DNA of 64,000 nucleotides, from the NCBI RefSeq assembly GCF_900107235.1, contig NZ_FNPF01000007.1:110755-174754 (forward strand). Direction: 5' to 3'. This DNA is from Citreimonas salinaria (GTDB lineage: Bacteria; Pseudomonadota; Alphaproteobacteria; Rhodobacterales; Rhodobacteraceae). Positions 47,719 through 57,834 of this stretch are shown here, one piece after another. A program made the translations under genes and the position numbers. The notes under the pieces are model-generated. The model saw nothing but the letters and a program-made list of their open reading frames with translations, ran no database searches and was not told where the DNA came from. Every line of letters begins with the position of its first letter. Within the stretch, counting starts at the first letter, position 1.

Positions 47719-48702
47719 TCAGTGGCCTCCGGCGGTGCGGTCGACGCGCAGGCGCGGGTCGATCGCGAAGTAGAGCATGTCGACGATCAGGTTGATGCCG
47801 ACGAACATCACCGAGATCAGCATCAGGTAAGCGGCCATCACGGGGATGTCGACGAACTGGATCGCGTTGATGAACAGCAGGCCGACGCCCGGCCACTGGA
47901 ACACTGTCTCGGTGATGATGGCGAAGGCGATGATGCTGCCCAGCTGAAGGCCGGTGATGGTGATGACCGGCACCAGCGTGTTTTTCAGCGCGTGGCGGAA
48001 GTTGACCGACTTCTCGCGTATTCCCCGCGCGCGGGCGAAGCGGATGTAGTCCATGCGCAGCACTTCCAGCATCTCGGTCCGCACCAGCCGCATGATCAGC
48101 GTCATCTGATACAGGCCAAGGGTGATCGCCGGCAGGATCAGCGCCTTCAGCCCCGACACCGTCAGAAAGCCGGTCGTCCACCAGCCGAGGTCGACCACCT
48201 CGCCGCGCCCGAACGAGGGCAGCCAGCCCAGCTCGACCGAGAACAGGTAGATCAGCAGGATTCCGATCAGGAAGGTCGGCAGCGACACCCCCACCAGCGA
48301 CAGGGTCATGATCGCATTGGCCGAGATGCCCCGCCTTCGGATCGCGGTGTAGATGCCCAGCCCGATGCCACCGGCCAGCGCCAGCAGCCCCGAGACGAAA
48401 GCCAGTTCCAGCGTCGCGGGCGCGCGTTCCAGCAGGATCTCGGCGACGGGACGGCCCTGGCGGTAGCTCAGCCCGAAATTGCCCTGCACCGCCTGTTCGA
48501 GGAACTTGTAGTATTGCACGACGAATGGCTGATCGAGGCCTAGCTGCTCGCGCAGGCGTTCGACATCCGCCTGCGTGCGCTCCTGGCCCAGCATGTTGTC
48601 CACCGGATCGCCGACGAACCGGAACATCGAGAAGGCCACAAGGCCGACGACGAAGAGTACGAGGATCGATTGCCCGATCCGGCGGATGATGTAGGCAAGC
48701 AT
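47719..48702 (-). CDS. dppB: Dipeptide/oligopeptide ABC transporter permease DppB
   Basis: Inner-membrane permease of 327 residues. The typical opening MLAYIIRRIGQSILVLFVVGLVAFSMFRFVGDPV is followed by the BPD_transp_1 domain with EAA loop MVRTEMLEVLRMDYIRFARARGI-like sequence (RTEMLEVLRMDYIRFARARG). It begins 3 bases after a small ORF and is part of dppA-(small ORF)-dppBCDF. Confidence 0.94.
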   Translation of the reverse strand: MLAYIIRRIGQSILVLFVVGLVAFSMFRFVGDPVDNMLGQERTQADVERLREQLGLDQPFVVQYYKFLEQAVQGNFGLSYRQGRPVAEILLERAPATLELAFVSGLLALAGGIGLGIYTAIRRRGISANAIMTLSLVGVSLPTFLIGILLIYLFSVELGWLPSFGRGEVVDLGWWTTGFLTVSGLKALILPAITLGLYQMTLIMRLVRTEMLEVLRMDYIRFARARGIREKSVNFRHALKNTLVPVITITGLQLGSIIAFAIITETVFQWPGVGLLFINAIQFVDIPVMAAYLMLISVMFVGINLIVDMLYFAIDPRLRVDRTAGGH

Positions 48703-48705
48703 GGG

Positions 48706-48969
48706 TCAGTTCACCGTTTCACAGCGCAGGACGTCGGCCTCGCGGACCGTCGGATCGAAAGGATCACGCGCGCCCCGCAGCAGCGGCCGCGCGCGGACGG
48801 CGCCCTCTTGCACGGTTGCGGCACGCTCGTCCAGCGCCGCGGCGCGTTCCGTGAGGTCCATGTCCCGGCTGCCGCTGCCGTTCTGGCGTGCGCCGGCACG
48901 TGCCGCCCGACAATGGATGGCGGCGGCCGGCGCGGCGTCGTTGGCGCCGGCGGTAAGGGCATCTTTCAT
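48706..48969 (-). CDS. 87-residue hypothetical protein between dppA and dppB
   Basis: Begins at an ATG 20 bases downstream (minus strand) of the dppA terminator and ends 3 bases before dppB. The product is MKDALTAGANDAAPAAAIHCRAARAGARQNG... ending ARPLLRGARDPFDPTVREADVLRCETVN. It has no clear signal or membrane helix and contains two cysteines. The middle region DLTERAAALDERAATVQEGA is probably helical. Close packing with dppB suggests translation; no family recognised. Confidence 0.5.
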   Translation of the reverse strand: MKDALTAGANDAAPAAAIHCRAARAGARQNGSGSRDMDLTERAAALDERAATVQEGAVRARPLLRGARDPFDPTVREADVLRCETVN

Positions 48970-48988
48970 CGCGGGTAATCCCATCCCC

Positions 48989-49023
48989 AAAAGGTCGGGG
49001 CACGCGGTCGGCCCGCGTGCCCC
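48989..49023 (-). terminator. Intrinsic terminator/attenuator after dppA
   Basis: On the minus strand a perfect 11-bp stem GGGGCACGCGG / CCGCGTGCCCC (5-base loop) is followed by GACC and TTTT, 37 bases past the dppA stop. It should make the binding protein more abundant than the permease and ATPase products. Confidence 0.85.
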
Positions 49024-49060
49024 TGTTCCAGCGTCCGGCCTAGATGGCCGGCCGGTCAAG

Positions 49061-50635
49061 TCAGTTCATGGAGAAGTACTTGACCTTCGGATCGTCCTCG
49101 GGGCTGACCTCGGTGCCCACGGCGTCGGTCATCCCCCAGTTCAGCACCTGGTGGTGGATCGGCAGGTATAGCTGTTCTTCCTGCACCACTTCCCAGATCG
49201 AGGCGATGGTCTCGTTCCGGGCCTCGAGATCGGTCTCCGACTCGAGGCTGACGATCATCTCGTCCAGCTCGGGATTGGAATAGCCCGTCGCGTTCCAGCT
49301 GCCGCGCTCGTCGCCGCGGGTGTGGATCAGGAAGTTGAAGACGTAGGCCGAATCGTAGGTCGGCACGCCCCAGCCCAGCATGTAGAAGTCGGTTTCCCCG
49401 TTCGAGATCAGCGGGAAGTGCTGCGCCTTGGGCTTGGCGTCCAGGTTCACCGTGATGCCGATCTGCGCCAGCATGCCGACGGCCGCCTGGCAGATCGCCT
49501 CGTCGTTGACGTAGCGGTCGTTCGGGCAATCCAGCTGGATCGAGAAGCCGTCGCCGTAGCCGGCTTCCTCCATCAGGGCGCGGGCCGCGTCGACGTCGGT
49601 CTCGATCGCGTCCATCTCGGCGGTCCAGCCGTTGACGAAGGGCGGCGCGATCATGCCGGCGGGTGCCGACTGGCCGCGCATCACGACCTGCTGGATGGCC
49701 TCGCGGTTGATCGCCAGGTTCATCGCCTCGCGCACCTGCGGGCTGGCCAGCGGGTTCTTGCCCTCGACGTCGTCGCTGTCCAGATCGTCGGCGCCCACGT
49801 TCAGGCCGAAGAAGATCGTCCGGTTCTGCGGCGCGGTCTTGACGGTCAGGTTCTCGGTCTCGGCCACGCGGCCCAGATCCTGCACCGGCACGTCCTGAAT
49901 GAAGTCGACCTCGCCCGACAGCAGGGCCGCGACGCGGGTGGCGGCGTTCTGGATCGGGGTGTACTCGATCCGGGTCACCTCCATCGGGAACTGGTCCATG
50001 CCCCAGTATTCCTCGTTGCGCTCCAGTACGGTGCGCACGTCGGGCTCGCGGCTGACCAGCTTGTAGGCGCCGGTGCCGTTGGTGTTGGTCGCGGCAAAGG
50101 TGGTCTCGCCGCCCTCGACGTCCTGCACCTCGACCGAGTCGTTCGCCTCGGCCCAGCCCTTGTCCATCATGAACAGGTTGGTCAGGTTCGCCGGCAGGAT
50201 CGGGTTCGGGCCGTCGGTGACGAACTCGACGGTGTGGTCGTCGACCACGCGCACCTCGGTGATCGAGTTCAGCAGCTCCTTCATGTCCGAATCCTCGGAC
50301 TGCGCCCGCTCGATCGAGAACTTGACGTCCTCGGCGGTGAAGTCCTCGCCACCGTGGAATTTCACGCCCTGGCGCAGGTTGAACACCCAGACCGTCGGGT
50401 CGTCGGGCGAGGGCGCCCAGTCGGTGGCCAGCGCGGCCTCGGGCGCGCCGGTGACGTCGCGGATGATCAGCGGCTCGTAGATCTGGTGCGCCAGCGTGTG
50501 CGTCGGGCCTTCGTTCTGCGCGTGGGGGTCGAGCGTCAGGCTGTCGCCCGCGCGCGCCCAGCGCAGCGTCTCGGCCGAGGCGCCGAGCGCGGTGCTTGCC
50601 AGCAGCGCGGCGGCGAGGATGCCGGTGGTCTTCAT
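49061..50635 (-). CDS. dppA: Peptide ABC transporter substrate-binding protein
   Basis: Periplasmic binding protein of 524 residues, SBP_bac_5 family. Signal MKTTGILAAALLASTALGASA; core TLRWARAGDSLTLDPHAQNEGPTHTLAHQIYEPL ... FNLRQGVKFHGGEDFTAEDVKFSIER ... YKLVSREPDVRTVLERNEEYWG. First gene of the dpp operon. The specificity (dipeptide, oligopeptide or other) cannot be decided from sequence. Confidence 0.93.
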   Translation of the reverse strand: MKTTGILAAALLASTALGASAETLRWARAGDSLTLDPHAQNEGPTHTLAHQIYEPLIIRDVTGAPEAALATDWAPSPDDPTVWVFNLRQGVKFHGGEDFTAEDVKFSIERAQSEDSDMKELLNSITEVRVVDDHTVEFVTDGPNPILPANLTNLFMMDKGWAEANDSVEVQDVEGGETTFAATNTNGTGAYKLVSREPDVRTVLERNEEYWGMDQFPMEVTRIEYTPIQNAATRVAALLSGEVDFIQDVPVQDLGRVAETENLTVKTAPQNRTIFFGLNVGADDLDSDDVEGKNPLASPQVREAMNLAINREAIQQVVMRGQSAPAGMIAPPFVNGWTAEMDAIETDVDAARALMEEAGYGDGFSIQLDCPNDRYVNDEAICQAAVGMLAQIGITVNLDAKPKAQHFPLISNGETDFYMLGWGVPTYDSAYVFNFLIHTRGDERGSWNATGYSNPELDEMIVSLESETDLEARNETIASIWEVVQEEQLYLPIHHQVLNWGMTDAVGTEVSPEDDPKVKYFSMN

Positions 50636-50786
50636 GGCGTGTCTCCCTGTGGGTTGCGGCCCTGTTTCCGGGCCTCATGGGCAGGCACTATAACGCGCCC
50701 GAACCAGCCCGCAACCGGCGGCGAGGGGCGGGGCGCGATGCTGTCGCGTCACCCGGCCCGGCGCCGGTTTCGAGGGTGGCACAGCG

Positions 50787-50820
50787 CATGCACGATCCAT
50801 GCACATCCCATGCGCATGCG
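50787..50820. repeat. Helically phased CATGC-type repeats upstream of dppA
   Basis: CATGCAC at 50787-50793 and 50798-50804, then CATGCGCATGCG from 50809. The units start 11 bp apart, about one DNA turn. The core CATGCGCATG also forms the centre of the 20-bp palindrome before soxB. A regulatory role is inferred. Confidence 0.45.
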
Positions 50821-50940
50821 AGGCACCGAGGCGGTTCGTGTGGATGAAGCCGGTCAAGCACGGATACGTCGCGCGGCCCGAGGATAGGCCGTTCTCGTCG
50901 CCGCATCGCGATGCGCGCTATGGCGCCGACGCCGATTTAA

Positions 50941-51008
50941 TGGGGTAGGATGGGGTTTCACCCCACCTTGTTCGGTGGAAGATGGTGGGGTCAAACCCCA
51001 CCCTGCGG
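50941..51008. repeat. Double-hairpin GGGGT/ACCCC repeat
   Basis: Two hairpins in tandem: TGGGGT-TTC-ACCCCA (50951-50965) and GGTGGGGT-CAA-ACCCCACC (50984-51002), separated by TTCGGTGGAAGAT. They lie just beyond the 3' end of the AT-rich membrane-protein gene and may act as its terminator. Only one copy is seen in this window. Confidence 0.6.
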
Positions 51009-51030
51009 CTCGCTGCGGAAGTTCGTCACT

Positions 51031-51849
51031 CTACGGCTCATCCGGAAATGCTATTATCTTAATGCTTTCATAGGGGATGAATGACCCTTCTTCGGCTGAG
51101 GTTAAAACGAGTCCCTTTTTAATTTTGTGAATTACAACGACACCTCGGCTGAGAGGGGCCGATATCCATGCGGTTACAACGGTGCCATCTGTAAAGGTAA
51201 CCTCGGCTTGATTTCCTGAGAAAATGCCATCCGCATCGAAAGTTGCAGCAATAATCGAAAATCCGCCAAAGAATAGAGCGAAGCCAACGAGCAATGCTGA
51301 AAGCTTTCGGGTTCCAGAGGCCTTCGCAATTGAGCTAGGGAGGCTGAAGTCGAGGTGCGCGAAATTACGAAAAATATCGCCCAAATTAGAGATGCGGAAA
51401 TGAAAGAAGGCTGAGAGGGTAGTTGCTGATATGGCGTTCACGAGTATATAGCAAAGAAAGTAGAAGAAATTACTCCTGTACTCAATAAATGAAAATACAA
51501 GCGCAGATAATATGAACAGAAAAAATGGCTTCCTGTGCTTTGCGAACCTAACCGACTTCCGAACAACGATACTTGTGTTTCGGGCTACTCGGTGATTAAG
51601 CTTAAGCGACACCTTGAGAGATGTCAGCATTAGCGCCATAGACGTAAAATAGTACAGAAAATAATTCGCGAAAAACAGCGAAACAGCCACAGACATTGTG
51701 AGAAAGAAAAATTTTCCGGCCGCCAGTTCCGCATCGGCGAATGCCGCCAAGTTTCCGGGAAGCGAAAGGGCTACCAGTGTTCTGAAGTATATTAAGTACA
51801 GGCTGCTCGCTGATAGCAGGAATGCGCCGAAAATAATGGCGATGCACAT
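51031..51849 (-). CDS. AT-rich orphan multi-pass membrane protein
   Basis: 272 residues with at least five hydrophobic helices (IIFGAFLLSASSLYLIYF; FFFLTMSVAVSLFFANYFLYYF; FFLFILSALVFSFI; FFYFLCYILVNAI; KLSALLVGFALFFGGFSIIAA) and a soluble C-terminus (DGTVVTAWISAPLSRGVVVIHKIKKGLVLTSAEEGSFIPYESIKIIAFPDEP). No family recognised. The base composition is far more AT-rich than any neighbour, which suggests recent transfer. The frame remains open about 40 codons upstream with plausible coding sequence but no ATG, GTG or TTG start, so the true 5' end is uncertain. Confidence 0.72.
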   Translation of the reverse strand: MCIAIIFGAFLLSASSLYLIYFRTLVALSLPGNLAAFADAELAAGKFFFLTMSVAVSLFFANYFLYYFTSMALMLTSLKVSLKLNHRVARNTSIVVRKSVRFAKHRKPFFLFILSALVFSFIEYRSNFFYFLCYILVNAISATTLSAFFHFRISNLGDIFRNFAHLDFSLPSSIAKASGTRKLSALLVGFALFFGGFSIIAATFDADGIFSGNQAEVTFTDGTVVTAWISAPLSRGVVVIHKIKKGLVLTSAEEGSFIPYESIKIIAFPDEP

Positions 51850-51958
51850 AAGCCGGGATTTTCCCGCCTCGCCTAGGCTCTCTAACGCTTTTTCAAGGCC
51901 TTTAATTATCGCTTCATGCCTTGTGTTTCGAAAATTATAATTTCGACGATTTAGATCT

Positions 51959-53764
<1,806 letters not shown>

Positions 53765-53822
53765 GTCCTGCGATATGCTGCGGATCAAGGGCCCGGTCAA
53801 GTGGCGCCGGGGGCGCTTGAGG

Positions 53823-53895
53823 TGTCCCACGGTGGGACATGAAGGCGGGTACGGGATTACAAGGGGTTACAGGGACGGATTCAGGATTTGTTAGG
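53823..53895 (-). repeat. Dispersed palindrome-ended repeat, copy C
   Basis: Read on the minus strand: CCTAAC, 6 bases, TGAATCCG, 36 bases, then TGTCCCA-CCG-TGGGACA (palindrome at 53823-53839). It lies upstream of lepA with the palindrome end pointing at the gene. The inverted orientation relative to copies A and B shows that the unit moves or is maintained as a block. Confidence 0.78.
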
Positions 53896-54333
53896 AAAGG
53901 CCCGCGATCGGTGGTCAAAAGAAGACGCTGTGTCGGATGCTTCGGGCGGACAGGACCGGGTGCAGGGGTCTTGTGCGGACGGACGCGGGGCGGCATGTAT
54001 CCGGAGAACCGGGGACGACCCAAGGGAGGGTTTGCCTGATGGATCGGCCGACAGAGGTTTGCCTTCCGGCAGGCGGAGCGGGTTACCTGGCGGCCAATCC
54101 CGGCAAGGTGAACGCGGTTCTAGCCCCTACGGAACGATGGCCGGCGAGTTTGCGGTGGCTTGCGGTGCCGCGATCTTGCGCCAAATCCGGAAGCCGCGCT
54201 AACGTTGGCTTGCCGGCTCGGCGGTATCACAAAGCTGGCCAGACCTTCTCCAAAGGCTCTCGCATGGTATAAGCTGACAAGCCCTGTGGTGCGTCTAATT
54301 CCTTTCGCAGGACGGAATATCGGAGCAACAGAC
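53896..54333. other. Intergenic stretch between lepA repeat and acyP
   Basis: 438 bases with several short open frames but none with family similarity, a convincing ribosome-binding site or normal composition. No tRNA, riboswitch or SRP-RNA pattern was recognised. It presumably holds the acyP promoter. Confidence 0.4.
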
Positions 54334-54603
54334 ATGCAGCAGACATGCGTGATCGTCACCGGCCGGGTGCAGGGGGTCTCTTTCCGGGCCTGGACGCAGG
54401 AGGAGGCGCAGGCGCTGGGGCTGCGGGGCTGGGTTCGCAACCGGGACGACGGCTCGGTCGAGGCGGTGCTGGGCGGGACGCCCGAGGCGGTCGAGGCGAT
54501 GGTGGCGCGGTTGCGCGAGGGGCCGAGGGCGGCGCGGGTCGAGGCGCTCGACCGCGAACCGGCGGACGGGGCGCTGCCGGAGGGGTTCGAGATCCGGCGG
54601 TAG
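54334..54603 (+). CDS. acyP: Acylphosphatase
   Basis: Hydrolyses acyl phosphates. It has 89 residues, the usual size. The active-site arginine R18 (GRVQGVSFRAW) and N36 (GWVRNRDDG) are present, as is the family pattern GxVQGVxFRxW...GWVRNxxDGxVE. A stand-alone gene. Confidence 0.96.
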   Translation: MQQTCVIVTGRVQGVSFRAWTQEEAQALGLRGWVRNRDDGSVEAVLGGTPEAVEAMVARLREGPRAARVEALDREPADGALPEGFEIRR

Positions 54604-54790
54604 GGGCGGGCCGGCCGACGCGGCACGCCGATCGGAGGCCGGTCGGATTCCGGTTGGATTTCGGGCCGGATGCGTGCGCCTTTTACGGGAAGTCGAATTG
54701 ATCGCGGCGCGGTTTTCGCGCATGGTGGTGCGCATCGGCAGCGCGGCGCGACCCGGAACACCGGGCGGCCGCATTCTTTGGGCAGGTGAC

Positions 54791-55138
54791 ATGATTCCAG
54801 CGCGATATCTCATGGCGGCGACGTTGATGCTTGCGGCGTGCGGGGGCGGGCGGTCGAACGAGATGCCGACCCGCGCGGCGTTCGCCAACGGCCCCATCCA
54901 GGTGGCGTGCCAGACCGGCGGGCGGAGCGAGGCGAACCCCGCGCTGTGCCGCTGCATCCAGTTCGTGGCGAACCAGAGCCTTTCGGGCGGCGACCAGCGC
55001 ATGGCGGTGGACTTCTTCAAGGACCCGCACCGCGCGCAGGAGATCCGGCAATCGGACAACCCGCGCCACGAGGAATTCTGGAAACGCTACCGGTCCTTCG
55101 CGGACGCGTCGGAAGGGCTTTGCAGCCCCTATCGCTGA
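54791..55138 (+). CDS. Small lipoprotein of unknown function
   Basis: 115 residues. The signal ends LMLAACGGG, lipidation at C17. The mature part has three further cysteines (VACQTGG, LCRCIQF, EGLCSPYR) and a helical block (LSGGDQRMAVDFFKDPHRAQEIRQSDNPRHEEFWKRYRSFADAS). Similar Rhodobacterales proteins are sometimes labelled arginine transporter without evidence; I see no transporter feature. Its start follows GGCAGGTGAC. Confidence 0.75.
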   Translation: MIPARYLMAATLMLAACGGGRSNEMPTRAAFANGPIQVACQTGGRSEANPALCRCIQFVANQSLSGGDQRMAVDFFKDPHRAQEIRQSDNPRHEEFWKRYRSFADASEGLCSPYR

Positions 55139-55148
55139 GCGGGGACTT

Positions 55149-55817
55149 CTACGGCCGGCTCTGCGCATGGGCGACGATGGCCGCGACGAGACAGTCGAGG
55201 CTGTCGGTGCGCGGCAGGGCGTCGGGCAGCAGGGGGGCCACGAGCGAAAGCTCGGTGCAGGCGATCAGCAGGTGGTCGCAGGTCTCCATCAGGCGCATGG
55301 CCTCGGCCGCAAGGTCGGGGGCGATGGCGGCAGGCGCGGCGCCGGCCTTGACCGCGCGGATCATCGCCAGCAGCGGCGCGTCGTCCTTGGGGAAGGCGAA
55401 ACCCGCAGGCAGGTGGCGGTCGAACACCCCCGACAGCCGCGTGGCCGGCGAGGCGAGCACGCCGATCCGGCCCTTGCCTGCCAGCGCGGCGCCGGTGAGG
55501 TCCAGCATGTGCAGCAGCGGCAGGTCGGTCGCGTCGGCCAGGCCGTCGGCATAGGCATGCGCCGTGTTGCAGGGCATCGCCAGCGCCGAGGCCCCGGCGG
55601 CGGCAAGGTCGCGCGCCATCGCCTGCAGGACCGGCAGGGGGGACGGGCCGGTGCCCTCGATCAGCGCCTTTATGCGCGAGGGCACGGCCGGGTTCTGGTG
55701 CACGATCAGCGGCACGTGGTCGGCATCGTCGCGCGCGGGCACCGCGTCGATCACCTTCTGCATCAGCAGCACCGTGGCCTGCGGGCCCATGCCGCCGAGG
55801 ATGCCGACCGGGCGCAT
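55149..55817 (-). CDS. Aspartate/glutamate racemase family protein
   Basis: 222 residues. The catalytic cysteine pair expected of cofactor-independent racemases is visible: MPCNTAH (C83) and ACTELS (C187). The opening MRPVGILGGMGPQATV matches aspartate-racemase-type proteins. Its start overlaps the stop of the hydrolase gene ahead of it (ATGA), so the two form a pair. Substrate unknown. Confidence 0.9.
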   Translation of the reverse strand: MRPVGILGGMGPQATVLLMQKVIDAVPARDDADHVPLIVHQNPAVPSRIKALIEGTGPSPLPVLQAMARDLAAAGASALAMPCNTAHAYADGLADATDLPLLHMLDLTGAALAGKGRIGVLASPATRLSGVFDRHLPAGFAFPKDDAPLLAMIRAVKAGAAPAAIAPDLAAEAMRLMETCDHLLIACTELSLVAPLLPDALPRTDSLDCLVAAIVAHAQSRP

Positions 55818-56593
55818 CACGCCTCGCGCTTCGAGGTCATGGAAAGGAAGGCGCGGATCGAGTCCTCGAATTCGCGCGGTTTCTCGGCGTGCAGCCAGTG
55901 GCCGGCGCCGGGGATCCTGGCGAAGCGGGCGGAAGGGAAATGGGCGCGGATGGCGTCGCGGTGCTCGGGGCGGACGTAGTCGGAATTCGCGCCCGACAGG
56001 AACAACGTGGGCTTGTCGAAGGTGGCGTCGATGTCCGGAAAGGACAGGATCTTCGGCATCTGGTCGGCCAGCACGTCGAGATTGAGCTTCCACCGCTTCT
56101 CGGTCACGTCGACGGACTGGGTGAAGAACGAGCGCAGCGCGGGTTCGGAGATTGTGGCGGCCAACTGCTCGGCCGCGTCCGAGCGGCGGCTGACGCGCGA
56201 CAGGTCGACGGCGCGCATGGCGTCGATGTTGTCCATCTGCGTATGGGTGTAGGTGACGGGCGCTATGTCGGCCACGATCAGGCGGTCGACCAGTTCGGGG
56301 CGGGTGAGGGCCAGCACCATCGCGGCCTTGCCACCCATCGAGTGGCCGACCACGTCGGCGTGGCCGCCATGCGCCTCGATCACCTCGGCCAGGTCGGCGG
56401 CCATGGCGGGATAGTCGTGGACGGGGGCGCGCGGGCTGTCGCCGTGGTTGCGCATGTCCGGGGTCAGGACAAGGCGGTCCTCGGCGAGGCGGCGGGCGAT
56501 GACGCCCCAGTTGCGCCCCGAGCCGAAGAGCCCGTGCACGATGAGAAGCGGCGGCGCGGACGTGTCGGCGCCCTGTGAGATCACGTTGAGCAT
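55817..56593 (-). CDS. Alpha/beta hydrolase (YbfF-like esterase)
   Basis: 258 residues. Oxyanion region HGLFGSGRNWG, nucleophile elbow GHSMGGK (S85), and a late histidine in GAGHWLHAEKP (H232). The DMRNHGDSPR block is typical of the YbfF/ABHD11 group. Forms a translationally coupled pair with the racemase-like gene. Confidence 0.9.
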   Translation of the reverse strand: MLNVISQGADTSAPPLLIVHGLFGSGRNWGVIARRLAEDRLVLTPDMRNHGDSPRAPVHDYPAMAADLAEVIEAHGGHADVVGHSMGGKAAMVLALTRPELVDRLIVADIAPVTYTHTQMDNIDAMRAVDLSRVSRRSDAAEQLAATISEPALRSFFTQSVDVTEKRWKLNLDVLADQMPKILSFPDIDATFDKPTLFLSGANSDYVRPEHRDAIRAHFPSARFARIPGAGHWLHAEKPREFEDSIRAFLSMTSKREA

Positions 56594-56715
56594 GGGCCCG
56601 GGATACCGCCCTCCGCCGCGGCGCGCCAGCCCAAGATGCGCGCGCCGCGCCTGCCCGGACGCGGTCGCCTTGTCCCGCGCTTGAGCGGCGCCGCGCTTTC
56701 GCCTATCGCGGGGGC

Positions 56716-57090
56716 ATGGCCCCACGATCCGACGCCGCCGCGATGGCCGACAGGCTGAACGTGCTTTTCGCCGACCGGCTGCACTTGCGGCGCGGCCCGC
56801 TCGAGCTGCGGGTGGCGCGGGCGCGGCGGATGCTGCCGGCGGCGGTGCGGCGCGATGCGGCCTACGTGGCGCGCGCGGCGCGCAAGGCCGGGCATCCGCG
56901 GCTCGAGGCGCAGGTCGACCCGCAGGCGCTGAGCGCGGCCTACGACCGGGCGGTGCAGTATCTCGAGGGGCCGGAACTTCGCCAGAAGCGGTCCCTGGCG
57001 CGCCTGCGGGTGGTCGCGGGGATGGTGGCGAACCTGCTGATCGTGCTGGCGCTGCTGATCGCGGTGCTGAGCTGGCGCGGGTTCCTCTAG
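56716..57090 (+). CDS. Conserved hypothetical protein with C-terminal membrane helix
   Basis: 124 residues. The N-terminal ~95 are basic and helical (LNVLFADRLHLRRGPLELRVARARRMLPAAVRRDAAYVARAARKAGHPRLEAQVDPQALSAAYDRAVQYLEG). One membrane helix follows (VVAGMVANLLIVLALLIAVLSW), then a five-residue tail. No named family recognised; tail-anchored topology expected. Convergent with the Nudix gene, four bases between stops. Confidence 0.78.
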   Translation: MAPRSDAAAMADRLNVLFADRLHLRRGPLELRVARARRMLPAAVRRDAAYVARAARKAGHPRLEAQVDPQALSAAYDRAVQYLEGPELRQKRSLARLRVVAGMVANLLIVLALLIAVLSWRGFL

Positions 57091-57094
57091 ACGC

Positions 57095-57814
57095 TCAGAC
57101 GGCGGTCGGGCGGCGGCCGTGCAGGCGCAGGAACAGGCTTTCCTCGTCGTCGTTGCGGAAGAACGGGACCGAGGCGGGCGGTTCGGTGTCGTGCGCCCGC
57201 GCGGCGATCTCGGCCAGCACCACTTGGGTGATGAACGGCAGGTCGTGGTCGCGGATCGCGTCGAGGGCGATCCATTGCAGGTGCGAAAGCTCATCGCAGG
57301 CGGGGCCGAAATCGTCCGGATCGCTGGAGAGGTCGTCCGCGTCGACGAGGAAGAAGCGCGCGTCGAAGCGGCGCGGGCGGCCCGGCGGCGTGATCGCGCG
57401 GAACACGAATTGCAGCGCGTGGGCCGAGGGGAGATGGCCGGTTTCGGCGAAGGCGCGCCAGTCGTCGGGGACCGGCCCGGACCACGCGCCGGGGCGCCCG
57501 AGGATCTGGCCGGTTTCCTCCCACAATTCGCGCACGGCGGCGGCGGCGAGCGCTGGCGGCCGCGCGGGATCGGCATCCTCGGCCAGGCGCGCGGCGCTGG
57601 ATTGCGGCAGCGGTTCGGCCAAGGGCACCCGCGCGTCGCCGGGATCGACGGCTCCGCCGGGAAACACCACCTTGTTCGGCATGAAGGCCGCCTGCGATCC
57701 GCGCTGGCCCATCAGCACCCGCGGCCGGGTGGCGCGATCGCGCAGCACGATCACGGTGGCGGCGTCGCGGATGGCGGAGGCGTCGGTCGCAGGGGTGGTG
57801 GTATCGCGCGTCAT
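57095..57814 (-). CDS. Nudix hydrolase
   Basis: 239 residues. The Nudix box is split by an insertion: FPGGAVDPGD, then about 30 residues, then AAAVRELWEETGQILG. This long-insert form is typical of NUDT19/8-like proteins from this group. Likely hydrolyses a nucleoside-diphosphate-linked compound such as a CoA derivative; substrate not proven. It starts just after the DUF983 gene on the same strand. Confidence 0.9.
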   Translation of the reverse strand: MTRDTTTPATDASAIRDAATVIVLRDRATRPRVLMGQRGSQAAFMPNKVVFPGGAVDPGDARVPLAEPLPQSSAARLAEDADPARPPALAAAAVRELWEETGQILGRPGAWSGPVPDDWRAFAETGHLPSAHALQFVFRAITPPGRPRRFDARFFLVDADDLSSDPDDFGPACDELSHLQWIALDAIRDHDLPFITQVVLAEIAARAHDTEPPASVPFFRNDDEESLFLRLHGRRPTAV

Positions 57815-57834
57815 GGGGGCTCCTGGCTTCGGCC

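Noticed and set aside
51850..51958. N-terminal extension of the AT-rich membrane protein
   Set aside because: Open frame without ATG, GTG or TTG. It cannot be called without assuming an unusual start or a lost 5' end, so it was reported as an observation only.
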